Shown here in pieces: positions 51,990 through 60,502 of a stretch of DNA of 64,000 nt. The translations under genes were made by a program, and so were the position numbers. The notes under the pieces were generated by a model. The model had not been told where the DNA came from and did not search any database. It saw only the letters and a program-made list of their open reading frames with translations. The stretch is taken from assembly GCA_900540295.1 (NCBI GenBank), contig UQFM01000002.1:6780-70779 (forward strand), written 5' to 3'. Every line of letters starts with the position of its first letter. Within the stretch, counting starts at the first letter, position 1. The stretch comes from an uncultured Oscillospiraceae bacterium. Lineage in GTDB: Bacteria; Bacillota; Clostridia; Oscillospirales; Acutalibacteraceae.

Positions 51990-52040
51990 CCCTCGTTACG
52001 AAGTTGTGCAGATGTGCAGGGCTGAATTTTATGTAACCCC

Positions 52041-52345
52041 GTAGGGGCGGATGCCTTCATCCGCCCGCCCGCAATCTGATGAAACTTCGCGGACGGACAA
52101 GGATGTCCGTCCCTACGCGTAGGATGAAAATATAGCACAACCTGTAAGGGGCGGGTTATTCCCCTGACAGGGGAAATGTCTGCAAAGCAGACAAAAGGGT
52201 TCCCGTTTTCGGAGAAAATCCACGCCCGCCCGAGTGCAGGTGGATTTCACACAAAATCGGTGGTGATACACAAACCGCGTAGGGGCGAACTGTGTTCGCC
52301 CGCCGAAGTCTGCTATAATTTTACGGAACAACACAGAGGTTGTTC
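52041..52345. repeat. Cluster of palindromic repeats
   Basis: No gene here. Perfect hairpins GGGCGGATG-CCTT-CATCCGCCC (52045-52066) and GGACGGACA-AGGA-TGTCCGTCC (52091-52112), a two-hairpin element TTCCCCTG-A-CAGGGGAA then GTCTGC-AAA-GCAGAC (52159-52192), GGGCGAA-CTGTG-TTCGCCC (52283-52301), and CAGAGGTTGTTCCCTAC at the end. The cluster reaches within 40 bases of the SpoU gene. Confidence 0.8.
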
Positions 52346-52384
52346 CCTACACCGTACGGAACGACATTTTTTATGGATGAATTT

Positions 52385-53167
52385 ATGAATCACATTTTGA
52401 TTTCCGCATATACAAATGAAAAAATCAAAGAATACCGAAAGCTGCTCACTTCCCGCAAAGCGCGCCGCGAAAGCGGGCTTTTTCCGCTGGAGGGCTTGCG
52501 GCTCTGCGCCGATGCGGCGGCAAGCGGATTCCCGATAGAAACGCTGTTTTTGACCGAATCGGCGGAAGAAAAGGGCGGCGAACGGCTGGAACTGCTGTGT
52601 AAAAACGCGCGCCGTATCTATACCGTTTCACCCGCCGTTGCCGAAAAAATGGCGGACACCGTGTCTACGCAGGGCGTATTCTGTACTGTGCGTATGGAAA
52701 CGGAACAGATGTTTTGTGTACGCAGCGGCGGGCGGTACGTCGTACTTGACCGTGTGCAGAATCCGCAGAATCTCGGTGCGATTGCCCGCACGGCGGAAGC
52801 ACTCGGTGCGGACAGCATAATTGTTTTCGGGGGCTGTGACCGTTACAATCCGAAGGCTTTGCGTGCATCCATGGGTTCGCTTTTGCGCCTGCCTGTGTTT
52901 GAAACAGAAGATATTGCCGAAACCCTGCACACTTTGGGCGAAACCGTTTTCACGTTTGCCGCAGTACCCGATGCGAATGCACTGTCCGTTTCGGACGCGG
53001 ATTTTTCTAAAGGTTCGGCAGTCGTTATCGGCAATGAGGGCGAGGGCGTGTCCGAAGATGTATTGTCAGCGGTGCAAAGCCGTGTCACGATTCCGATGCG
53101 CGGCAATGCGGAATCCTTAAACGCGGCGGCCGCGGCAATTATTTTGATGTGGGAAATGACAAAATGA
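52385..53167 (+). CDS. SpoU/TrmH family RNA methyltransferase
   Basis: 260 residues from the ATG at 52385; an in-frame ATG at 52373 is possible but its GGATGA is better used as the ribosome site of the later start. N-terminal substrate-binding domain, then the knotted SPOUT domain with motif 1 NPQNLGAIARTAEALGA near 134, motif 2 VIGNEGEGVSE near 220 and motif 3 IPMRGNAESLNAA near 240. It 2'-O-methylates ribose in tRNA or rRNA using SAM; the exact site is unknown. The stop overlaps dprA (ATGA). Confidence 0.92.
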   Translation: MNHILISAYTNEKIKEYRKLLTSRKARRESGLFPLEGLRLCADAAASGFPIETLFLTESAEEKGGERLELLCKNARRIYTVSPAVAEKMADTVSTQGVFCTVRMETEQMFCVRSGGRYVVLDRVQNPQNLGAIARTAEALGADSIIVFGGCDRYNPKALRASMGSLLRLPVFETEDIAETLHTLGETVFTFAAVPDANALSVSDADFSKGSAVVIGNEGEGVSEDVLSAVQSRVTIPMRGNAESLNAAAAAIILMWEMTK

Positions 53168-54372
53168 ACGACGAAATTTATTGGATTTGGCTGCTGAAAT
53201 GCTTCGGCTCTGCGGCGGCGATTGACGGTATTATACAGTATTTCGGCTCGGCGCGCGGACTGTACGAGGCGGGGAGTACCGAATGGCGGCTGTCGGGACT
53301 GCTCACGGCGAAGCAGATTGCCGCGCTTTCCAAGTGGTCGCCGTCACAGTCGGGCGATGTGTTAAAGGCGTGCCGCGAAAACGGCTGGGAAATTCTCACA
53401 CCGCAAAGCATATACTATCCGCAGAGACTGCGGGAACTTCGCAATTTTCCGCCCGTGCTGTTTTTGCAGGGCGATAAAGAAGTGCTTCTGCGCGACGTCA
53501 AGCTGTCGATGGTCGGCACGCGCAGAGCGTCCAATTACGGACTGCGTGTCGCACGGCTTTTGGCAGAGGCGTTAAGCAAGGCGGGCGCGGTGGTGGTTTC
53601 GGGCGGTGCACTTGGCGTAGACAGTGCCGCACATGCAGGCGCACTGCACGCACGCGGCAAAACGGTAGCCGTGCTCGGCTGCGGCTTGGGTACGGATTAT
53701 CTGCGTGAAAATGCACCTCTGCGCAAAGAAATATCCGAAAACGGGGCGTTGATTTCCGAATTTCTGCCGTTTTCCCCTGCATCCAGAACGACCTTTCCGC
53801 TGCGCAACCGAATTATTTCGGCGCTGTCTCTCGGCACGGTCGTTGTGGAGGCGGGTGAAAAAAGCGGTTCTCTCATTACGGCGCGCTTTGCGCTCGAACA
53901 GGGACGCGATGTGTTTGCCGTACCCGGGGATATTATTTCCTCGGCGTTCACGGGTGCAAACAAATTGATTCGCGACGGTGCAAAACCCGTGTTTACCCCT
54001 CTTGATATTTTGGAAGAATATGTATATACTTACCCCGAAGAGATAAATACCGCGCACGCGGACCGAACACTCGGCGAGATGCTCCGTCAGTCGGGGCAAA
54101 TGCAGGCGGCACAGCGCACCGTGCATACGGCGCATAACGGAAATACAGGCAAAACGCTTACGCCGAATACCGCGCCGCCGTCCGTACCCCTGCCCGAAGC
54201 GGCAAGCGATACGGCAAAAACCGTGTATGCGGTACTCGAAACGGCAAAACATATCGATGAAATCAGCGAAAAAACAGGCTTGCCTGTTTCCGCCTGTCTC
54301 GGCGCGCTGACGGAGTTAGAGCTGTACGGCTGTGTACAGCTTGCGGAAGGCAAAAAATACAAAAAGATTTAG
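53164..54372 (+). CDS. dprA: DNA processing protein DprA
   Basis: 402 residues. The Rossmann-like core shows MVGTRRASNYGL, VVVSGGALGVDSAAHAGAL, AVLGCGLGTDY and FPLRNRIISALS, the classical DprA/Smf series, and a C-terminal winged-helix domain (HIDEISEKTGLPVSACLGALTELEL) after a Pro/Thr-rich linker of about 50 residues. It loads RecA on incoming single-stranded DNA in natural transformation. dprA-topA adjacency is common in Firmicutes. Confidence 0.95.
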   Translation: MNDEIYWIWLLKCFGSAAAIDGIIQYFGSARGLYEAGSTEWRLSGLLTAKQIAALSKWSPSQSGDVLKACRENGWEILTPQSIYYPQRLRELRNFPPVLFLQGDKEVLLRDVKLSMVGTRRASNYGLRVARLLAEALSKAGAVVVSGGALGVDSAAHAGALHARGKTVAVLGCGLGTDYLRENAPLRKEISENGALISEFLPFSPASRTTFPLRNRIISALSLGTVVVEAGEKSGSLITARFALEQGRDVFAVPGDIISSAFTGANKLIRDGAKPVFTPLDILEEYVYTYPEEINTAHADRTLGEMLRQSGQMQAAQRTVHTAHNGNTGKTLTPNTAPPSVPLPEAASDTAKTVYAVLETAKHIDEISEKTGLPVSACLGALTELELYGCVQLAEGKKYKKI

Positions 54373-54384
54373 GTAGGAAAGCAA

Positions 54385-56523
54385 ATGTCGAATTTGGTTA
54401 TTGTGGAGTCACCCTCCAAAGCAAAAACGATTCAAAAATATTTAGGCAAAGACTATACGGTCACCGCGTCTGTCGGGCATATCCGCGATTTGCCCGCCGC
54501 GCGCCTGAGCGTAGACGTAAAAAACGATTTTGCGCCGAAATACGCGATTGTCAAAGGCAAAGAAAAATTGGTGAAAGAGTTAAAGGCGCTGGTCAAGGAA
54601 TCCGACAAGGTCTATCTCGCAACCGACCCGGACCGCGAGGGCGAAGCCATTTCGTGGCACTTGGCGAATGTGCTTGACTTAGACTTGAATGACGAAAACC
54701 GCGTAAAATTTAACGAAATCAACAAAACAAGCGTGCAAAAGGGCATTGCGAATCCCGAAAAAATCGATTTGGATTTGGTGGATGCACAGCAGGCGCGCCG
54801 TATCTTAGACCGTTTGGTCGGCTATAAACTGAGTCCGTTTGTGTCGCAGAAAATTCGCCGCGGGCTGTCCGCAGGCCGCGTGCAGTCGGTTGCGCTCCGT
54901 CTGATTGTGGACCGCGAGCAGGAAATCCGCGCATTCAAGCCCGAAGAATACTGGACGCTCGACGCGAAATTTATTGCGCCGTCGTCAAAACGCGCGTTCT
55001 CGGCAACCTTTGCGGGGGACGAAACGGGCAAGGTGAAAATCACCGATAAAGCACAGTCGGACGCCATTTTGGCACGGCTTACGGACGCGTCGTTTTCCGT
55101 CACCAATGTGAAAAAGGGTACGCGCCGCCGTCAGCCCGCACCGCCGTTTACCACGTCTACCTTACAGCAGGAGGGTTCGCGCAAGCTGGGCTTCCAAGGC
55201 AAACGCACCATGAAAGTGGCGCAGGAGCTGTATGAAGGTATGGAAGTCAAGGGCTACGGCACCATGGGTCTGATTACCTATATGCGTACCGATTCTCTGC
55301 GTATTTCCGAGGAAGCGCGCGCCGAGGGCAACACGTACATTGCGGAAAATTTCGGGAAAGCGTATTTGCCCGAAAAGCCGCGTTACTATAAAACCAAAGC
55401 CTCTGCGCAGGACGGTCACGAGGCGATTCGCCCGACTGTGCCGTCGCTGTCACCCGATAAGGTCAAGGACAGCCTCAGTTCTGACCAGTTCAAGCTGTAT
55501 TCGCTTATCTGGAAACGCTTTATGGCAAGTTTGATGGCAAACTGTGTGCAGGATACCGTCAAGGTGGAAATTCACGGTGCAAATGCGGAGGACGCGGCGC
55601 AGGAGAAGTACTGCCTGTTTACCGCAAGCGGTTATACCGTGCGGTTTGACGGCTACACGAAGCTATATGTTGCGGGTACGGACGAGGAGGAAGAGGATGC
55701 GTCCAAGCTGCCTGTCATCAAAGAGGGTGACGCACTCAAGGTGAAGGAACTGCTCGGCAATCAGCACTTTACACAGCCGCCCGCACGCTATACGGAAGCA
55801 TCGCTTGTCAAGACGCTGGAAGAAACAGGCGTCGGCAGACCGAGCACATATGTGTCCATTGTATCGACCATTACAGGACGCGAGTACGTCACGCGCGAAC
55901 AAAAACAGTTAAAACCCACGGAATTGGGCGAAGCGGTTATCGGGCTGTTAAAGGACCAGTTCCCGAATATCGTCAACGTGAAATTTACCGCGAATATGGA
56001 AAACGACCTCGACGAGGTCGAGCACGGCAAAGTGGATTATATCGCGATGCTCCATTCGTTCTACGACGGTTTTGACGAAGACCTGAAAAGGGCAAAAGAA
56101 AAAACCGAGGGTATGAAAATCAAATTAAAAGAGGATGAAACCGACATTCCCTGCGAAAAGTGCGGCAGAATGATGGTTATCAAAACCGGACGGTTCGGCA
56201 AATTCCTTGCGTGCCCCGGCTACCCCGACTGCAAAAACACAAAGCCGCTGGTGGTCGAAACCACGGCAACCTGCCCCGTCTGCGGCGGCAAGGTGATTCA
56301 GAAAAAGAGCAAGCGCGGCTACACCTTCTTCGGCTGTGACAATTACCCCGAATGCAACTTTATGACTTGGGATAAGCCCACCGATGAGAAATGTCCGCAG
56401 TGCGGCAAATCGCTGTTTAAGGGCAAGGGCGGTATGCTCAAATGCCTCGACGAAAAATGCGGTTTTGAAAAGAAAGCCGAACGCAAACGCAAAAAAGCCG
56501 ATGCGGCAGAGGAAACCGTATGA
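54385..56523 (+). CDS. topA: DNA topoisomerase I
   Basis: 712 residues. TOPRIM domain with SPSKAKTIQKYLG near the start and ATDPDREGEAISWH near 77, catalytic Tyr in LITYMRTDS near 297, and three C-terminal four-cysteine zinc motifs beginning CEKCGRMMV, CPVCGGKV and CPQCGKSL. It relaxes negative supercoils. The stop overlaps trmFO (ATGA). Confidence 0.97.
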   Translation: MSNLVIVESPSKAKTIQKYLGKDYTVTASVGHIRDLPAARLSVDVKNDFAPKYAIVKGKEKLVKELKALVKESDKVYLATDPDREGEAISWHLANVLDLDLNDENRVKFNEINKTSVQKGIANPEKIDLDLVDAQQARRILDRLVGYKLSPFVSQKIRRGLSAGRVQSVALRLIVDREQEIRAFKPEEYWTLDAKFIAPSSKRAFSATFAGDETGKVKITDKAQSDAILARLTDASFSVTNVKKGTRRRQPAPPFTTSTLQQEGSRKLGFQGKRTMKVAQELYEGMEVKGYGTMGLITYMRTDSLRISEEARAEGNTYIAENFGKAYLPEKPRYYKTKASAQDGHEAIRPTVPSLSPDKVKDSLSSDQFKLYSLIWKRFMASLMANCVQDTVKVEIHGANAEDAAQEKYCLFTASGYTVRFDGYTKLYVAGTDEEEEDASKLPVIKEGDALKVKELLGNQHFTQPPARYTEASLVKTLEETGVGRPSTYVSIVSTITGREYVTREQKQLKPTELGEAVIGLLKDQFPNIVNVKFTANMENDLDEVEHGKVDYIAMLHSFYDGFDEDLKRAKEKTEGMKIKLKEDETDIPCEKCGRMMVIKTGRFGKFLACPGYPDCKNTKPLVVETTATCPVCGGKVIQKKSKRGYTFFGCDNYPECNFMTWDKPTDEKCPQCGKSLFKGKGGMLKCLDEKCGFEKKAERKRKKADAAEETV

Positions 56524-57842
56524 AAGCCGCGGTAATCGGCGCGGGGCTTGCGGGTGCGGAAGCCGCTTGGCAGTTGAAAAAGCACGGCATTCAAGTCGAT
56601 TTGTATGAGATGAAGCCCGAAAAACGCTCGCCCGCGCACAAAAGCGATAATTTTGCGGAATTGGTCTGCTCCAATTCCTTAAAAGCGGAACGCCGCAATT
56701 CCGCAGCAGGGCTTTTAAAAGCGGAAATGGCGCGGTTCGGTTCGATTTGTATGGAAAGCGCCGCGCAGTCCCGCGTGCCTGCGGGCGGTGCTTTGGCGGT
56801 AGACCGAGATTTATTTTCGGGGTATATTACCGAAAAACTCAAAAATGACGCGGATATGCATATCCTTTATAAAGAAGTAACCGCCCTGCCGACAGATGCG
56901 GATGCGGTGATTATTGCGGCAGGACCGTTGGCAAGCGACGGTATCTCGGAAACCGTCCGCACGCTTTGCGGGAACGGTCTTTCGTTTTACGACGCGGCGG
57001 CGCCCATTGTCACCGCAGAAAGCGTGGATATGTCCTTGGCATTCACGCAGTCGCGCTATGACCGCGGCGGTGCGGACGATTACATCAACTGTCCGATGAA
57101 CAAGTCGGAATACGAGGCGTTTTACGAGGCGATTGTTTCTGCCGAAAGTGCGGAGGTGCATACCTTCGACAAGCGAAAGGACGTTTATGAGGGCTGTATG
57201 CCGATTGAGGTTTTGGCGTCGCGCGGAAAAGATACCATGCGCTACGGTCCTTTAAAGCCAGTGGGGCTTCAGGACCCGCGCACAGGTCACCGCCCGTGGG
57301 CGAATTTACAGCTGCGCCGTGAAAATGCGGCGGGTACGCTCTACAATTTGGTCGGCTTTCAGACGAATTTGAAATTCGGTGAGCAAAAACGTGTGTTTTC
57401 CATGTTTCCCGCCCTTAAAAACGCGGAATTTGTGCGCTACGGTGTGATGCACCGCAATACCTTTATCGATTCCCCGCGTCTGTTAAACAGCGATTTCAGT
57501 CTGCGAAGCGACCCGAAAATCTTTTTTGCGGGGCAAATTACAGGCGTAGAGGGCTATATGGAGTCCGCCGCCGCAGGCATTTTGGCAGGCATGAACGCCG
57601 CACGCCGTCTATTGGGGAAGCCTACGGTGACACTTCCCGCAACCACAATGATGGGTGCGCTGGCGCGGTATATCAGTGACGAAAGTGTAAAACACTTTCA
57701 GCCGATGGGCGCGAATTTCGGCGTATTGCCGCCGCTTTTGGAAAAAATACGGGACAAAGCCGCCCGCTATACCGCAATTGCAGACCGCGCAGAAGCGGAT
57801 TTAACCGCGTATAAGGAGGAACAGGGCTTATGCATATTTTAA
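56520..57842 (+). CDS. trmFO: Methylenetetrahydrofolate--tRNA (uracil-5-)-methyltransferase TrmFO
   Basis: 440 residues. FAD-binding GAGLAGAEAAWQL at the N-terminus, EMKPEKRSPAHKSDNFAELVCSNSLKA (family motif) near 33, CPMNKSEYEAFYEA and a C-terminal GYMESAAAGILAGMNAAR FAD segment. It makes m5U54 in tRNA from methylenetetrahydrofolate and FADH2. Overlaps topA by 4 bases and plsX by 13. Confidence 0.97.
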   Translation: MKAAVIGAGLAGAEAAWQLKKHGIQVDLYEMKPEKRSPAHKSDNFAELVCSNSLKAERRNSAAGLLKAEMARFGSICMESAAQSRVPAGGALAVDRDLFSGYITEKLKNDADMHILYKEVTALPTDADAVIIAAGPLASDGISETVRTLCGNGLSFYDAAAPIVTAESVDMSLAFTQSRYDRGGADDYINCPMNKSEYEAFYEAIVSAESAEVHTFDKRKDVYEGCMPIEVLASRGKDTMRYGPLKPVGLQDPRTGHRPWANLQLRRENAAGTLYNLVGFQTNLKFGEQKRVFSMFPALKNAEFVRYGVMHRNTFIDSPRLLNSDFSLRSDPKIFFAGQITGVEGYMESAAAGILAGMNAARRLLGKPTVTLPATTMMGALARYISDESVKHFQPMGANFGVLPPLLEKIRDKAARYTAIADRAEADLTAYKEEQGLCIF

Positions 57843-58849
57843 TTGACGCATTCGGCGGCGACAACGCGCCTTTGGAAATCCTGAAAGGGGCGCGTGCCGC
57901 AAAAGATACATTCCGCGAGGAAATCAGCTTGGTCGGTGATGAGACAAAAATCCGTGCCTGTGCCGAAGAAAACAACATAAATATTGCCGATTTGGGGCTT
58001 TTACAGGCGGACGGCGTATTTCAAATGGAAACCCAGCCGACCGAAATCCTGAAATCAGGCAAAAATACCTCTATGGCAGTCGGCTTGCAAGCCCTTGCGG
58101 ACGGCAAAGGCGATGCGTTCGTGTCTGCGGGCAGTACGGGTGCGCTGTTGGTCGGCGCAACGTTCATTGTAAAACGCATCAAGGGCGTAAAGCGTCCCGT
58201 CATCGGCGGTGTGATGCCCTCGAAAGACAAGCCGTTTATTTTGGTGGATACGGGTGCGAATGTGGAATGCACCGTGCCTATGCTTTGCCAGTTTGCAAAT
58301 CTCGGCAGTATTTATATGCAGAAAATTCTCGGTGTTCAGAATCCGCGCGTGGCGCTTGCCAATATCGGCACCGAGGAAACCAAAGGCACCAAATTGCAGG
58401 TCGAAGCGTATAAGGCGCTTTCCGAAATGGAAAACATCAACTTCACAGGGAACATTGAGGTGCGGGACATCGCGTTCGGCGCGGCGGATGTGATTGTGGC
58501 GGACGGCTTTACGGGCAACGTGATTCTCAAAATGTATGAGGGCGTCGCCAAAATGATTACGAACGAGCTGAAAGTGATGTTCAAGAAAAATCCGATTTCT
58601 ATGCTGTCTTATCTCGGCGTAAAAGCGGGTATGGATGCTTTTAAAGAGAAAATGAACTATAAAAAGTACGGCGGCGCACCGATTATCGGCGTGCAGAAAA
58701 CCGTGATTAAGGCGCACGGCTCCTCGGATGCATACGCCATTGAGAACGCCGTGCGGCAGGCAATAGACTGCGTAAACGGCAATGTGGCAGGCGAAATTGC
58801 CGCAGTACTCGGGAAAGGTGGGACAGCGGATGGAAGCGTTACAGAATAA
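57830..58849 (+). CDS. plsX: Phosphate acyltransferase PlsX
   Basis: 339 residues. ILIDAFGGDNAPLEI at the start, VSAGSTGALLVG near 101, VDTGANVECT and NIGTEETKGT near 182 are typical PlsX segments. It converts acyl-ACP to acyl-phosphate for phosphatidic acid synthesis. No acpP lies between plsX and rnc, unlike in many Firmicutes. Overlaps rnc by 20 bases. Confidence 0.95.
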   Translation: MHILIDAFGGDNAPLEILKGARAAKDTFREEISLVGDETKIRACAEENNINIADLGLLQADGVFQMETQPTEILKSGKNTSMAVGLQALADGKGDAFVSAGSTGALLVGATFIVKRIKGVKRPVIGGVMPSKDKPFILVDTGANVECTVPMLCQFANLGSIYMQKILGVQNPRVALANIGTEETKGTKLQVEAYKALSEMENINFTGNIEVRDIAFGAADVIVADGFTGNVILKMYEGVAKMITNELKVMFKKNPISMLSYLGVKAGMDAFKEKMNYKKYGGAPIIGVQKTVIKAHGSSDAYAIENAVRQAIDCVNGNVAGEIAAVLGKGGTADGSVTE

Positions 58850-59498
58850 CATCGGTTATCATTTCAAAAATACGGCATTGCTCTCCCGCGCGCTGACGCA
58901 CTCCTCTTATGCCAACGAATACAATCTTGCGGCGGGCGACAACGAACGTCTGGAATTTTTGGGCGATTCGGTACTTGGCTTTATTACGGCGGAGTATCTG
59001 TTCGCAAATCACCGTGATTTCCCCGAGGGCGAGCTTACGAAACTGCGTGCCTATGCGGTGTGTGAAACAAGTTTATTTGCGTATGCGCAGGAAATCGAGC
59101 TCGGAAAACATTTGAAATTGGGCAAAGGCGAGGAGCGCACGGGCGGCAGAGAACGCCCTTCCGTGTTGTCCGATGCTTTTGAGGCGGTGATTGCCGCCAT
59201 TTATCTCGACGGCGGGATAGACGAGGCAAAAAAATTTGTCCTGCGCTTTGTCGTACCCTATGTCGAGGCAAAGCCGACCTTTAAGGATTATAAAACAGCG
59301 CTTCAGGAAGTGGTACAGCAGAATCACGGCGAGGCGCTCCAATATGTATTGGTGTCGGAGTCGGGACCTGACCACAACAAGCATTTTGAAATTGAAGTGC
59401 ATTTAAACAGCAATGTACTCGGGCGTGGCGTCGGCGGCAGTAAAAAGAAAGCGGAGCAAAACGCCGCCAAAGAAGCACTGGAGCTGATGGGGCTTTGA
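58830..59498 (+). CDS. rnc: Ribonuclease III
   Basis: 222 residues from the ATG at 58830 (AAAGGTGG upstream). Signature NERLEFLGDSVLG near 36-48 with the metal-binding acidic residues, DAFEAVIAAIYLD near 113, and a C-terminal dsRNA-binding domain (YKTALQEVVQQ...KKKAEQNAAKEAL). It cleaves double-stranded RNA in rRNA processing. Stop and next start share TTGA. Confidence 0.97.
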   Translation: MEALQNNIGYHFKNTALLSRALTHSSYANEYNLAAGDNERLEFLGDSVLGFITAEYLFANHRDFPEGELTKLRAYAVCETSLFAYAQEIELGKHLKLGKGEERTGGRERPSVLSDAFEAVIAAIYLDGGIDEAKKFVLRFVVPYVEAKPTFKDYKTALQEVVQQNHGEALQYVLVSESGPDHNKHFEIEVHLNSNVLGRGVGGSKKKAEQNAAKEALELMGL

Positions 59499-60502
59499 AG
59501 CACGCCAATGTTTCCGTTTTTGTGCCGCACATCGGCTGCCCGCATGCGTGCAGTTTCTGCGACCAGCGAACCATTACGGGCACTGCCGCCGCACCGACGG
59601 CGGACGATGTGCGCCGCGCTTGCGACGTCGCCGTAAAATCCGAAAAATGTAGTGCCGAAAACAGCGAAATCGCGTTTTTCGGCGGGAGCTTTACCGCAAT
59701 CGAAAGGGAGTATATGCTTTCTCTTTTGACTGCGGCATTGCCGTATATAGAGGGCGGTTTTTTCTACGGCGTGCGCATTTCCACACGCCCCGACTGCATC
59801 GACAAAGAAATTCTTTCCGTCCTGAAAGCGTACCGCGTCACGACGATAGAACTTGGTGCGCAGAGCATGTCGGACGAGGTGCTTCGTTTGAATCAACGCG
59901 GGCACACCGCAGAGAACGTCCGCACGGCGGCGCGGCAAATACAGGCGGCGGACTTTTCCTTGGGACTGCAAATGATGACAGGGCTTTTCGGCAGTACGCC
60001 CGACCTTGACCGTTATACGGCGCAGGAATTTCTGAAACTGCACCCCGACTGTGTGCGAATCTACCCGACTGCGGTTTTGGAGCATACCGCGCTCGGCACG
60101 CTTTACAAAAGCGGGGCATACACCCCGCAAACGCTCGAAGAAGCCGTGCCGCTTTGCGCTGAACTGCTGGAGCTGTTCACGGAAAATCACATCCCCGTGA
60201 TTCGCTTAGGATTACACAGCGGCGGCAATGTAGAGGACGGGTACCTCGCGGGCGCATACCATCCCGCCTTTCGGGAGCTGTGCGAGGGCGAGATATATCT
60301 TCGGAAAATGCTGGGGGCGCTCGAAAATCTGCCGAAATCGCGTGTATATACGGTTGAGGTCTCGGAAAAAGCGCTTTCCAAAGCCAAAGGACAGCAGAAA
60401 AGAAACGAAAAAGCATTGCGAAATCTCGGGTTTCAGTGTACAATAAAGGGTAACGAATTTTTGAAAGCGTACGAAATTCAAATAAAGGAAACAGAAGCAT
60501 GA
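59495..60502 (+). CDS. Radical SAM protein, Elp3-like
   Basis: 335 residues starting with TTG at 59495, overlapping the rnc stop as TTGA. The cluster motif CPHACSFCDQR (15-25) binds the radical-SAM [4Fe-4S]. FFGGSFTAIE and LGAQSMSDEVL belong to the Elp3/coproporphyrinogen-oxidase-like subgroup, but no acetyltransferase domain is present, so it is not a full Elp3. Members with this genomic position (rnc-radSAM-smc) are conserved in Clostridia; the reaction is unknown, tRNA modification is a reasonable guess. Stop overlaps smc (ATGA). Confidence 0.88.
   Translation: MKHANVSVFVPHIGCPHACSFCDQRTITGTAAAPTADDVRRACDVAVKSEKCSAENSEIAFFGGSFTAIEREYMLSLLTAALPYIEGGFFYGVRISTRPDCIDKEILSVLKAYRVTTIELGAQSMSDEVLRLNQRGHTAENVRTAARQIQAADFSLGLQMMTGLFGSTPDLDRYTAQEFLKLHPDCVRIYPTAVLEHTALGTLYKSGAYTPQTLEEAVPLCAELLELFTENHIPVIRLGLHSGGNVEDGYLAGAYHPAFRELCEGEIYLRKMLGALENLPKSRVYTVEVSEKALSKAKGQQKRNEKALRNLGFQCTIKGNEFLKAYEIQIKETEA

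Noticed and set aside
5441..52345. CRISPR array
   Set aside because: The repeats are dispersed, differ in sequence, occur in both orientations and are not separated by uniform spacers; no cas genes are present.
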